A stretch of 64,000 nt of DNA from Deinococcus deserti VCD115 (GTDB lineage Bacteria > Deinococcota > Deinococci > Deinococcales > Deinococcaceae). The stretch spans positions 186,001 through 250,000 of the forward strand of contig NC_012528.1 in the NCBI RefSeq assembly GCF_000020685.1, in the 5' to 3' direction. The translations under genes and the position numbers were made by a program. Of this stretch, positions 36,192 to 44,414 are shown one piece after another. Every line of letters begins with the position of its first letter. Positions within the stretch are counted from its first letter, which is position 1. The notes below the pieces were generated by a model. That model did no database searches. It saw only the letters and a program-made list of their open reading frames with translations, and was not told the DNA's origin.

Positions 36192-37406
36192 CTATTTGCT
36201 GTCCTTGAACAGGGGCGCGGTGCGCTGGACCAGGTCCTTGAGGGTCGCTTCAACCGGCGCATTCTGCAAGAAGATTCGGTCGAGTGACTTGATGATTTCC
36301 TGGGTGCCCTGCACGTATCCCGCGCTGGAAGGGCGAGGGCGGGCAAAAGGCAGCTGGCGGTACCCCAGATCCAGTCCCGCGGAGGTGCCCATGTACTTGC
36401 GGAACACGGCCAGATCGGAAGTCGCGCGGGTCACGGGAACATAGTTGCTTTTCTTGATCCAGGTGAACTGCTGCTGCGGCTGCGCCAGCCAGTTGATAAA
36501 CGCCCACGCGGCTGCCTGACGCTCTTTGGTGATGTTCTTGCTGATCGCCAGGGTCGCGCCACCCACCGGCACCACGGCCTTCTTGTAGTACGGCAGAGGC
36601 GCCGTCCCGAATTTGAACGGCACGGCCGCGGTCAGCGACGGCCGGCTGGCGACACTGTTCATGACCATAGCGACTTTTCCGGCTGCGAAATCGGCATTGG
36701 TGTTGCTGTCTTGCAGCACGGCCGTGCCGTCGCGGAAGAAGCCCGCCCAGTGCTCGATCACTTCCCGCGCCTTCGGCTGGTCCAGGGCGAGCCGGCCGTC
36801 CTTGATCATCTCACCGCCGTTGCTCCAGATGGCGCCTTCCAGCACCCACGGGAATGAAGGCAGGGCGATGGCGGACATGCCGGTCGCTGCCTTGATCTTT
36901 TTGGAGGCTTCACGCAACTCGGTGTAGGTGCGGGGAGGTTTGCTGAGCCCAGCCTTCTTGAGCAGCGCCGGGTTGTAGTACAACACCGGGTTGCTGTTGT
37001 TCCAGGGCATGGCATACACCGCGCCGTCCGGGCGGCCCACCTGTTTTTTGAAGACCGGCCAGAAGTTGTCGAAACTCTTCTGAAACCCAGGCATGGTTTT
37101 CAGGTTAGCCAGCGCGCCGGACTCGGCGATGCGCGGAACGTACGACACTTCCAGCTGGAGAATGTCTGCCGCTGGCTGGCCTGCGGCGATGCCCGCGAGG
37201 GCTTTTTGGACGACACCTTCGTAGGTGTTGGCGAACTCGCCGCGTACGACCACGTCATTCTGAGATGCGTTGAACTCCTTGATCATGCTTTCGATGGCTT
37301 TGCCCAATTCACCGCCCAGGCCGTACATCATGGTGACCTCGGTTTTGGCTGAAGCGGTGCTGCCAAGCAGCAGGACGGTGGACAGGGTGATCAGGGTACG
37401 GTGCAT
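36192..37406 (-). CDS. ABC transporter solute-binding protein (UgpB-like)
   Basis: 404 residues. Signal peptide 1-20 (LITLSTVLLLGSTASA). Cluster-B solute-binder: VTMMYGLGGELGKAIESMI, FNASQNDVVVRGEFANTYEG, VYAMPWNNSNPVLYYNPALL (pocket loop), AAWAFINWLAQPQQQFTW. The residues W and NSNPVLYYN are like UgpB (glycerol-3-phosphate/glycerophosphocholine binder). GGAGGATTTACCC precedes ATG 37406. It works with the two permeases upstream in the operon. No ATPase gene is nearby. Confidence 0.9.
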   Translation of the reverse strand: MHRTLITLSTVLLLGSTASAKTEVTMMYGLGGELGKAIESMIKEFNASQNDVVVRGEFANTYEGVVQKALAGIAAGQPAADILQLEVSYVPRIAESGALANLKTMPGFQKSFDNFWPVFKKQVGRPDGAVYAMPWNNSNPVLYYNPALLKKAGLSKPPRTYTELREASKKIKAATGMSAIALPSFPWVLEGAIWSNGGEMIKDGRLALDQPKAREVIEHWAGFFRDGTAVLQDSNTNADFAAGKVAMVMNSVASRPSLTAAVPFKFGTAPLPYYKKAVVPVGGATLAISKNITKERQAAAWAFINWLAQPQQQFTWIKKSNYVPVTRATSDLAVFRKYMGTSAGLDLGYRQLPFARPRPSSAGYVQGTQEIIKSLDRIFLQNAPVEATLKDLVQRTAPLFKDSK

Positions 37407-37477
37407 GGGTAAATCCTCCAGAGGGGGGAGAGGGCGGCAGAGGGAAAACATTCGCTTGGGCAGGAGCCCAGGAAGCG

Positions 37478-38296
37478 TTAGCCTTTGAGCCCGCTGGCCG
37501 CGGCACTCTCGATGAACCATTTCTGCGCGAGGGCGTACACGATCAGCACGGGTGCAATGACAATCACGGTCGCGGCCATGACGAGCGGCAGGTTGCTGCC
37601 TTCCAGGTTCGAAAAGCTGGCGAGACCCACCTGGACAGTCCGGAATTCATCTCGGTTGGTGGCGACAAGCGGCCAGACCAGGGCGTTCCAGGAGCCGAGA
37701 AAGGTCAGGACCCCCAGCGCGCTGACGGTCGCGCCGTTGACGGGAAGCAGGACATAACACAGGTATTGAAGGGCCGTGGCGCCATCGAGCCGGGCGGCTT
37801 CCTCCAGCTCCGCAGGGGTGCGAAGGAAGGCCTGGCGCAGCAGGAACACGCCGAAGGCACTGGCTGCAAACGGGGCGATCAGGGCCTGATAGGAGTTGAT
37901 CCAGCCGAACTCGCGGATGGTAATGAAATTAGGAATGAGCAGGGCGTCACCTGGAATCATCAGGGTTCCCAGGGCAAACAGGAACAGCACCGGCTTGCCA
38001 GGAAAATTCAGCCGGGCGAACGCGAAGGCAGCCAGCGCGCTGGTGATGACCACGAGGATGGTCGTGAGGCTGGCGATCAGCAGAGAGTTCAGCAGGTACT
38101 GGCCGAAGGGAGCGCTGTTCCAGGCCTCCACGAAGTTCTGCCAGACCCAGGTTTCAGGCAGCAGCGGGCCGGTGTACACCGCCTTCCGGCCTTTGAAGGC
38201 GGCCAGCAGCATCCACACCAGCGGCATCAGGAACACCAGGGTCACTACCAGGGACAGCAATTCCTGGGCTGCGCGGGTCGTCCAGGGCGTTCTCAC
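37478..38296 (-). CDS. ABC transporter permease, UgpE/MalG-like
   Basis: 272 residues, about six membrane helices. EAA loop: ELEEAARLDGATALQYLCYV followed by LLPVNG (coupling helix for the ATPase). Typical MalG/UgpE C-terminal VYALAQKWFIESAAASGLKG. It overlaps the upstream permease gene by four bases (ATGA). Confidence 0.93.
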   Translation of the reverse strand: MRTPWTTRAAQELLSLVVTLVFLMPLVWMLLAAFKGRKAVYTGPLLPETWVWQNFVEAWNSAPFGQYLLNSLLIASLTTILVVITSALAAFAFARLNFPGKPVLFLFALGTLMIPGDALLIPNFITIREFGWINSYQALIAPFAASAFGVFLLRQAFLRTPAELEEAARLDGATALQYLCYVLLPVNGATVSALGVLTFLGSWNALVWPLVATNRDEFRTVQVGLASFSNLEGSNLPLVMAATVIVIAPVLIVYALAQKWFIESAAASGLKG

Positions 38297-39246
38297 TGGT
38301 AATGCACCCGCCGTTCCGCGACGCGCAGATGCAAAAAGCCCAGCAGCATCAGCAGCAGGAACAACGCCACGGACAGGGCGCTGGCGAAGCCCATCTGGAA
38401 GAACGAGAAGGCGTTCTGATAGATGTGGTAGCCGAGTAGGTTCGTGCTGCCGGCCGGTCCGCCCTGCGTAAGCAGCAGGACCAGTCCGTATGACTGAAAG
38501 GTGCCCACCAGCGAGATAAAGAACACGACCATGGTGGTGGGAGCGAGCAGGGGAACCGTGACGTGCCGGGCAATCTGCGCCCGGGTGGCCCCGTCGATGG
38601 CGGCGGCCTCTTCCAGCTCACGTGAGATGGCTTGCAGGCCCGAGAGGAACAGCACCGCTGGCAGGCCGACACCTTTCCACACTGCGACCAGGATGACTGA
38701 CGCAAGGGCAGTTCTCGGATCGCTGAGCCAGCCCGGCCCCGGCAGACCGATGGCCTCGAGCAGCCGATTGACCGGTCCTGACGCAGGGTTGAGCAGGTAG
38801 TGCCACACTACGGCCGTGGCGGCGATCGACACAACCACCGGTGTGAAGACGGCGCCGCGCAGCAGTCCCTGAAGTCGTGTCCTGGCGCTCATCAGGAAGG
38901 CGAGCGCCATCCCCAGAACGACTTCCAGGATGGTCACACCAAGGGCGAACAGCGCGGTGATCCACAGGCTCGACCAGAACTCCCGGCTGCCTACCATCTG
39001 CTGATAGTTGTGCAGGCCGATGAACGACGGGCTCGATTTGAGCATGTCCGAATCGGTGAAGCTCAGGTAGATCACGCGTGCCAGAGGGTAGTACGTGAAC
39101 AGCGAGAACACCAGCAGCGCGGGAAGCAGGTAAGCCATGGCCCCCAGGAAGCTTCGGAATTGCGGAACATACAGTGGGAGCGTCTTCGGTTGATGCGGCA
39201 GGGCCTTAACGGTTGTCACGTTCACCTCTGCCGGCACCTTAGTCAC
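38293..39246 (-). CDS. ABC transporter permease, UgpA/MalF-like
   Basis: 317 residues, six membrane helices (AYLLPALLVFSLFTYYPLAR at about 37). EAA loop ELEEAAAIDGATRAQIARHV, TVPLLAPTT. GTG start 39246 with no evident ribosome site. First gene of the leftward operon UgpA/UgpE/UgpB-like, PHP hydrolase, TIM-barrel protein. Two AGTCACCGT copies just upstream may be regulatory. Confidence 0.92.
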   Translation of the reverse strand: MTKVPAEVNVTTVKALPHQPKTLPLYVPQFRSFLGAMAYLLPALLVFSLFTYYPLARVIYLSFTDSDMLKSSPSFIGLHNYQQMVGSREFWSSLWITALFALGVTILEVVLGMALAFLMSARTRLQGLLRGAVFTPVVVSIAATAVVWHYLLNPASGPVNRLLEAIGLPGPGWLSDPRTALASVILVAVWKGVGLPAVLFLSGLQAISRELEEAAAIDGATRAQIARHVTVPLLAPTTMVVFFISLVGTFQSYGLVLLLTQGGPAGSTNLLGYHIYQNAFSFFQMGFASALSVALFLLLMLLGFLHLRVAERRVHYQ

Positions 39247-39274
39247 CGTTCATCAGCTGTTTGCAAGTCACCGT
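39241..39274. promoter_or_regulatory. Direct repeats upstream of the ABC operon
   Basis: AGTCACCGT at 39241-39249 and 39266-39274, 25 bases apart start to start. They flank the start of the ABC permease gene and may be regulator sites. Weak evidence. Confidence 0.3.
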
Positions 39275-39440
39275 GCCCTGACAGACCGGCCGGGGTGATG
39301 ACACCCGGCGCCGTGTGATGGGCGACAATGGCCCTGCTCTTTCCTGTGTTCCAGCCTCAGGACCGCTCTGGGTCCGCTGGCTTTGGATCAGGCCGAACTG
39401 ACACTGGTCCCCGCAGCAGGAGGGGCTGGTAGAGGCGGGA

Positions 39441-39465
39441 AGTCATCCACCACCAGTGGATGACT
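39441..39465. promoter_or_regulatory. Perfect hairpin/dyad between divergent operons
   Basis: AGTCATCCAC-CACCA-GTGGATGACT: 10-bp perfect arms with a 5-base loop, between the ABC operon and the HAD gene. No T-run follows, so it may be an operator dyad rather than a terminator. Confidence 0.5.
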
Positions 39466-39543
39466 GGCGTCGCGTGTGGATACACACGGGGGCTGGAATC
39501 CAGTTCGGCGGGCCGGTCTGATAGTGGGCTGATCCTGGCTGAT

Positions 39544-39549
39544 TAAGCT
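39544..39549 (+). promoter_or_regulatory. Leaderless -10 box of the HAD gene
   Basis: TAAGCT ending five bases before ATG 39555; no ribosome site. Same geometry as at 47828 and 51955. Confidence 0.5.
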
Positions 39550-39554
39550 CAGTC

Positions 39555-40391
39555 ATGCTATTTGCTTTTGACCTTGACGGCACCATCGTCACCAAAGGAA
39601 ATGTCCTGCCTCCTGCCATCCGCGACGCCATCCTGGCCCTACGCCAGGAGGGCCACCAGGTCACCATCCTGACCGGCCGGCACCGAACCGGAGCCAGGAT
39701 GGCACTTGATGCTCTGGGGGTGGTGTGCCATTACGGCACGTGCAACGGTGCGCGCGTGCATGGGCACGGAGACGAGCACCACGTGGAGTTGCATCTGGAG
39801 CCGGAGACGGTCAGTTACCTCCTGGAGCGCTTCACCCACGATTCTAAAGCTGAATTCTACCTGTCTGGTCGCGAGCGAATGTTCGTCCGTGATCCAGACA
39901 CCGACCAGTGGGCCCAGGCACGTGTGGAAGGAAGAGACCTGCGGCCGGCCGGCGATTACGACGGGGAACCCGCCCATAAATTCATTCTCATCAGTGAGCA
40001 CGCCGGGCAGGTGCAGGATGAACTCGCCGAACGTTTTCCGGAAAACGCCTACTACCTCTGGGAGGGTCGCTACCTGGAGGTGATGGCCCCAGGAGGACAC
40101 AAAGGAAATGCCCTCGCCCGTATCGCTCACGAGTACGGCATCCACCGCTCAGAAACCGTCGCGTTCGGGGATGGCCCGAATGACCTGGAGATGCTGCGGT
40201 GGGCAGGCCGGTCGATCGGGGTGGGTCAGCTGGCCGCGGGCGTTTCAGATGTAATCGACGAGCATGTTTCCGGCCCGGATGAACTCGGGGTCGCCCGGTG
40301 GCTGACGCAGGAGATCCTGGGCCGGTCCGGGAAACGGCAGGATCATGGAATACGGCCGAGTATGCCTCTCAACGCTGGAAACTGTTCTTGA
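39555..40391 (+). CDS. HAD-superfamily Cof-type phosphatase
   Basis: 278 residues. Motif I DLDGT at residues 6-10 (FAFDLDGTIV), motif II TILTGRH, a C2 cap (about 80-190), motif III Lys in GGHKGNALARIAHEYGI and motif IV GDGPNDLEML near 206. Sugar phosphate or FMN-type substrates are usual for Cof proteins. The last 25 residues are atypical, perhaps run-on. Probably leaderless. Confidence 0.9.
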   Translation: MLFAFDLDGTIVTKGNVLPPAIRDAILALRQEGHQVTILTGRHRTGARMALDALGVVCHYGTCNGARVHGHGDEHHVELHLEPETVSYLLERFTHDSKAEFYLSGRERMFVRDPDTDQWAQARVEGRDLRPAGDYDGEPAHKFILISEHAGQVQDELAERFPENAYYLWEGRYLEVMAPGGHKGNALARIAHEYGIHRSETVAFGDGPNDLEMLRWAGRSIGVGQLAAGVSDVIDEHVSGPDELGVARWLTQEILGRSGKRQDHGIRPSMPLNAGNCS

Positions 40392-40590
40392 AGCGCGGGG
40401 TGGCTGGAAGACCGGGCGTACCCTTGTGGGCGAGACGTGACTGGGGCTCACGTGGCCGAAAGGCTCGGTGGTGAGCTCCCAGAGCCACCATTCCTCCTTC
40501 ACCCTTCTGTCTGCTCAAACACAAGCACCAAAGCCAGGATCAACACCTCCTGCCCTGAAGCCAGCTCTCTTCCCGTACCCCCGCCCGACT

Positions 40591-40644
40591 GGATTCTCCC
40601 TGACACCCTGCTTGGGCGTGTGCTGGCGCGGGAAGCGGGAGAGG
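40591..40644 (+). repeat. Interspersed repeat, copy 1
   Basis: About 54 bases sharing the core CCTGCCTGGGCGTGTGCTGG (here with one change, CTTGGGC) and flanks TCCTCCTGGCA-type left and GCGGGAAG-type right. Copies 2-4 are at 41930, 56202 and 62739, all in the same orientation. It lies between convergent gene ends. Confidence 0.8.
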
Positions 40645-40671
40645 AGGGAGGTGGGTGGGGATGCCTCAGGA

Positions 40672-41568
40672 TCAGCAGGCGCTGTGCGTTGCCGAGCCGA
40701 GCCGACGCTCACCATGCAGAAATTGAGTCACGGTATCGAAATACGGTTCCGGCTCTTCCATCCATGGCAGGTGCCCGCTGTCCTCGAACACCTCGAGCTG
40801 CGAGCCCTGGATGCCGTCATGAATGATGTCAGCCTGAACCGGCGAGCAGATAAAGTCGTGACGCCCCACCAGCACCAGCGTGGGCACCGTAATTTCCCCC
40901 AGCCGGTCCCTCACCAGAAACCGCCCATCCGAAGCTCCCGCAGCCTGACTTGTGACCAGCGAAATACGGTTCGACCGCGCGTACTCCCGGAACATGGCGG
41001 CCCCCTCACCCTCCGGATCACGGAAGTACAGGGGCGCGATTCTATGCAGGAAAACGCTGACGTCCTCGTCCGTCTTGAGATCCAGAGGCCCACTGAACGC
41101 CTTGACCGCCTCCGCACACCGGGGATCGAGCGCAAGGACTGGTAAGGTCCGCTGCATGTCCTCCCCCGGCTCTTTCACGCCAAGCTGCGCGTCTACCACC
41201 ACCAGGTGGGACAGGTGCCGCGGGTACCGCAGAGCGTAGTTCAACGCGATGTATCCCCCGTGGGAATGCCCGATCAACCTGATCGTCTCCAGCCCAAGGT
41301 GGCTGCGCAGAGCGTCAAGGTCTTCTATAAAACGCCCGACATTGATGTCCTCCGGATTGGAGGGGCTCTGCGAGCGACCACTTCCGCGCGGGTGCAGGTA
41401 GACCACGGTGAAGTGGCGTTCCAGAGGCCCGAACGACCGTTCGTACAGACCCGCGCCGATCCCCCATCCGGGAGGCTGGACGACCAGGGCTTCCCCCCGT
41501 CCCGCGACCCGGTATGCGAGATTCAGCCCGTCGGTGGTGAAGGTGTGGTCCCCAGGAGTCATGGACAT
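40672..41568 (-). CDS. Alpha/beta hydrolase (proline iminopeptidase-like)
   Basis: 298 residues from ATG 41568, preceded by AAGGAGAACGAC. Oxyanion region VVQPPGWGIGAGLYERSF, nucleophile elbow IGHSHGGYIALNYALRYP (Ser in GHSHGG) near residue 97, acid Asp in VGRHDFICSP and catalytic His in DSGHLPWMEEPEPYF. The HGGPG motif of true proline iminopeptidases is replaced by PPGWG, so another ester or amide substrate is possible. Flanked on both sides by copies of the interspersed repeat. Confidence 0.88.
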   Translation of the reverse strand: MSMTPGDHTFTTDGLNLAYRVAGRGEALVVQPPGWGIGAGLYERSFGPLERHFTVVYLHPRGSGRSQSPSNPEDINVGRFIEDLDALRSHLGLETIRLIGHSHGGYIALNYALRYPRHLSHLVVVDAQLGVKEPGEDMQRTLPVLALDPRCAEAVKAFSGPLDLKTDEDVSVFLHRIAPLYFRDPEGEGAAMFREYARSNRISLVTSQAAGASDGRFLVRDRLGEITVPTLVLVGRHDFICSPVQADIIHDGIQGSQLEVFEDSGHLPWMEEPEPYFDTVTQFLHGERRLGSATHSAC

Positions 41569-42151
41569 GTCGTTCTCCTTGGTTGGTTGTGAAAGTATTT
41601 CCCGCAGGTCGGCTGGAGGGCGGATGGTCTGACCTGATCGTAAAGGAAGAAATGAAATCACGGGTGATCAGGAACCCAAGGGGGTTGAGGGATCTGATCA
41701 GGACGGTGGCCTCATCGGATTCGTCCATTGCGGAAAGGTCAGTCGCTTCCGTACGGCCGTCAAGGGTGCTGGGCGGCTCTCTCCGCCCCTTTCCACTCCT
41801 CTGTGGCTCGCGCAACAGGGGAGAACAGCCTGGATTCCTCAGGTGCGCCGGCATCCGGCGTCAGTCCAGACGCAGGCGGGAACTCAGGCAGTTCCTGCGT
41901 TGCGCCTGAGCTTGCGTCCGTCGCCTTCGGCGATCGTCCTGGCACCCTGCCTGGGCATGTGCTGGTGCGGGTGGGGGACAGAAGGGGGGAAGGTACAGTG
42001 CGGTGGCGCTGCAAAGAGGTTAAGGTTCTTCTCTTCCTTTCCTACCATCACGCCTGCACCGGCGCACCGAGAAACAGGCCGCATCCATTCACTTTCCGAG
42101 CCTCTCACACGTAGCGTCGGTGAGTACGCCGTTAGAGATCATCCAGTATGC
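41569..42151. other. Long intergenic region with repeat copy 2
   Basis: No intact gene. It contains the second interspersed-repeat copy (41930-41983). Minus-strand frames around 41640-41790 look partly protein-like (AMDESDEATVLIRSLNP), but no family is recognised and no start fits. Confidence 0.4.
41930..41983 (+). repeat. Interspersed repeat, copy 2
   Basis: CTGGCACCCTGCCTGGGCAT then GTGCTGG, matching copies 1, 3 and 4 over about 50 bases; the right flank is more diverged (GGGTGGGGGACAG). Confidence 0.8.
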
Positions 42152-42164
42152 TGTGATCATCACA
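42152..42164. promoter_or_regulatory. TGTGATCATCACA palindrome
   Basis: Perfect inverted repeat with a 1-base centre, 109 bases before the secreted protein gene. It resembles a CRP half-site pair but with the wrong spacing (3 instead of 6 between TGTGA and TCACA). Confidence 0.35.
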
Positions 42165-42272
42165 TCCAAGGACGGCACCCTAAGACGGGCCCTGAATGCT
42201 GCTGAGGCACGAGGTCGGATCCACATCCCGTACCTTTCTTTGAGGACATTCCATTCAAGGACGGTTTCAATC

Positions 42273-43181
42273 ATGAAAACCCCCGCCCCTCTGCTCACCC
42301 TGGTGCTGTGCACCTTCGCGCTCGCCCAACCCGGCCCGACGGGCTCATCGAGCCTGCTGCGCCTGCCGCTTACGCCCGGTGCCGTGCGCGTCACTGACCC
42401 TGCCGCCACCCGAGAATTCGGCCTGCTGCTGAACACTGTGGCCGCCGGGCAGGGCAGCGGTTGCCAGACCAGCGAATACCTCGCCTGGAACGATGCGGAC
42501 CTTGCCGAGCAGATCAGCGACAACCTTGCCGCGCAACTGAAAGCTCGTGCCATCAGCTTCAAAGGGCTTGACGAGGAGGAGGACGAGGAAAGCTACTGGC
42601 TGTCGTTCCTGTTGACTGAAAAGCAGACCCGCTATGTGGGCGTGCTGTACGGTGACAATGAAAGCGTCGTGCTGGGCTGGTGCCAGCTCAAAGCCAAAGT
42701 AACGGTTAAACCCGAGACGCCCGCGCCTGCCAAGCCCGCCGTGCCTGGTCCCCCCAAGCCTGCCGTTGTTGTTCAGGCTCCGGCACCAGTTCCTCAGCGC
42801 ACCACTGGCGCGGCTTTGGCGGGCGACTACGTGTGCCTGAGCGGCGGCGCACCGGAACTCTCGGTGGCCGGCCCGGTATCGCAAGCTCCAGTCGATCCAG
42901 CCGCAGCGCAGATCCGCAGTTACGCGAACGCCTCCAAGTACCGCCTGTCCGCGAATGGCGCCTGGGGCGACTTGACTTTCGGAGAGAAGTACGTCAACCA
43001 GAAAGGCTACAAGGGCACCTACAGAATCCTCGCGAACGGCGACGTCGACCTGCTCAGCGACCCGGGAAGCCGTCTGTACCTCTTCCGGCCCATTCCTACC
43101 ACGGACCGCCGCCTGGCCCTGGTCGAGGTACACCAGCCTGCGGACCGTTACAAAGCGCAATTCTGCACCCGCGTGGATTGA
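42273..43181 (+). CDS. Secreted hypothetical protein
   Basis: 302 residues from ATG 42273 (MKTPAPLLTLVLCTFALAQP), signal peptide about 1-18. N-terminal domain to about 140 with an acidic stretch (DEEEDEESYW), a proline/alanine linker at about 150-185 (KPETPAPAKPAVPGPPKPA), then a beta-rich C-terminal domain with GDYVCLSGGAPELS, GTYRILANGDVDLLSD and LYLFRPI. Looks like an exported protein with two domains joined by a flexible linker. Family not recognised. Confidence 0.7.
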   Translation: MKTPAPLLTLVLCTFALAQPGPTGSSSLLRLPLTPGAVRVTDPAATREFGLLLNTVAAGQGSGCQTSEYLAWNDADLAEQISDNLAAQLKARAISFKGLDEEEDEESYWLSFLLTEKQTRYVGVLYGDNESVVLGWCQLKAKVTVKPETPAPAKPAVPGPPKPAVVVQAPAPVPQRTTGAALAGDYVCLSGGAPELSVAGPVSQAPVDPAAAQIRSYANASKYRLSANGAWGDLTFGEKYVNQKGYKGTYRILANGDVDLLSDPGSRLYLFRPIPTTDRRLALVEVHQPADRYKAQFCTRVD

Positions 43182-43300
43182 AGCACGCAGTTGGGAACAC
43201 CTCTGCTGCGTCTGCCTGCACACCCTCGGCAGCCTGCACCCGAGTAACACCATGCTCAGGCCGCGCGGCGGGTTATGCTCCGCGCAGGAGGGCAGGAAGC

Positions 43301-44281
43301 ATGACGAGCAAACTCGAACAACTCCGGACCCATTCGGTGGTGGTCGCCGACACCGGGGACCTCACCGCCATCGCGCAGTTCCGTCCACGTGACTGCACCA
43401 CGAATCCCTCACTCATCCTGAAAACCGCACAACAGCCGGAGTCCGCTGCCCTGGTGCGTGAGGTGGTGGCCCAGGCTGCGCGGGACGGCGACGACATCGA
43501 AGTCGTGCTGGACAAGCTGGCCGTGCGCATCGGGGTAGAACTCACCCGGCTGGTGCCGGGCGACGTCAGCACGGAAGTCGACGCGCAACTGTCGTTCGAT
43601 ACGGACGCCATGGTCACCAAGGCGCGCCGCCTGATCGCCCTGTACGAGACGCAGGGCGTGGGCCGCGAACGGGTGCTGATCAAGCTGGCTGCCACCTGGG
43701 AAGGCATCCGCGCGGCCGAGGTGCTCGAACGTGAAGGCATCCGCTGCAACCTCACGCTGGTGTTCAGCCTGGAGCAGGCCATCGCTTGTGCGCAGGCCGG
43801 CGCGTTCCTGATCTCACCGTTCGTGGGCCGGATCACCGATTGGTACAAGAAGGCCGAAGGGCGAGACGCCTACCCGGTAGATGAGGACCCGGGCGTACGC
43901 AGCGTCCGGACCATCTACACGCACTTCAAAACGCACGGCTACCGCACGGTGGTGATGGGCGCCTCATTCCGGAATGCCGCGCAGGTCGAAGCGCTCGCGG
44001 GATGCGACCGCCTTACCGTAAGTCCCACGCTGCTGGCGGAACTCGACGCGGACCACGGCCCGCTGCATCGGCAGCTCAATGCACCCACGCAGCGAACCGA
44101 AGATGCGCAGGAACCACTTACCGAAGCCGCGTTCCGCTGGGCACTGGTAGACAACCAGATGGCCGGTGAGAAACTCACCGAAGGCATCCGTCAGTTCCAC
44201 CAGGATTACCTCCAATTGCACACCGACATCGCCGCGCAACTGAAGGCACACCCTACCCCGGCAGCCGTGCCTGCCGGCTGA
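43301..44281 (+). CDS. tal: Transaldolase
   Basis: 326 residues of the TalB subfamily: VVVADTGDLTAIAQFRPRD, CTTNPSLILK near 32, VSTEVDAQLSFDTDAM, catalytic Lys in RVLIKLAATWEGI near 130, NLTLVFSLEQAIACAQAGAF and ISPFVGRITDWYKK. It moves a dihydroxyacetone unit in the pentose phosphate pathway. AGGAGGGCAGGAAGC precedes the ATG; TATGCT at 43274-43279 is a plausible -10. Convergent with the isoamylase gene. Last residues are alanine/proline-rich. Confidence 0.95.
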   Translation: MTSKLEQLRTHSVVVADTGDLTAIAQFRPRDCTTNPSLILKTAQQPESAALVREVVAQAARDGDDIEVVLDKLAVRIGVELTRLVPGDVSTEVDAQLSFDTDAMVTKARRLIALYETQGVGRERVLIKLAATWEGIRAAEVLEREGIRCNLTLVFSLEQAIACAQAGAFLISPFVGRITDWYKKAEGRDAYPVDEDPGVRSVRTIYTHFKTHGYRTVVMGASFRNAAQVEALAGCDRLTVSPTLLAELDADHGPLHRQLNAPTQRTEDAQEPLTEAAFRWALVDNQMAGEKLTEGIRQFHQDYLQLHTDIAAQLKAHPTPAAVPAG

Positions 44282-44414
44282 CCTGACTTTTTGTGATGGC
44301 CGGCTCTAGATCTCTTACAGGACCTGGCCGGGTCAGCCGGTGGACTGCTTCTGGCCTCCAAGGAGCCCGGCGTTCTCCGTTGCCATAAAGCCCAGGGCAT
44401 GCCGGAAACAGGCG

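Noticed and set aside
42152..42164. CRP site
   Set aside because: TGTGA/TCACA spacing is 3, not 6; kept only as a possible operator.
42120..42272. N-terminal extension of the secreted protein to GTG 42120
   Set aside because: It would place 51 residues before an obvious signal peptide; ATG 42273 with AAGGACGG upstream is better.
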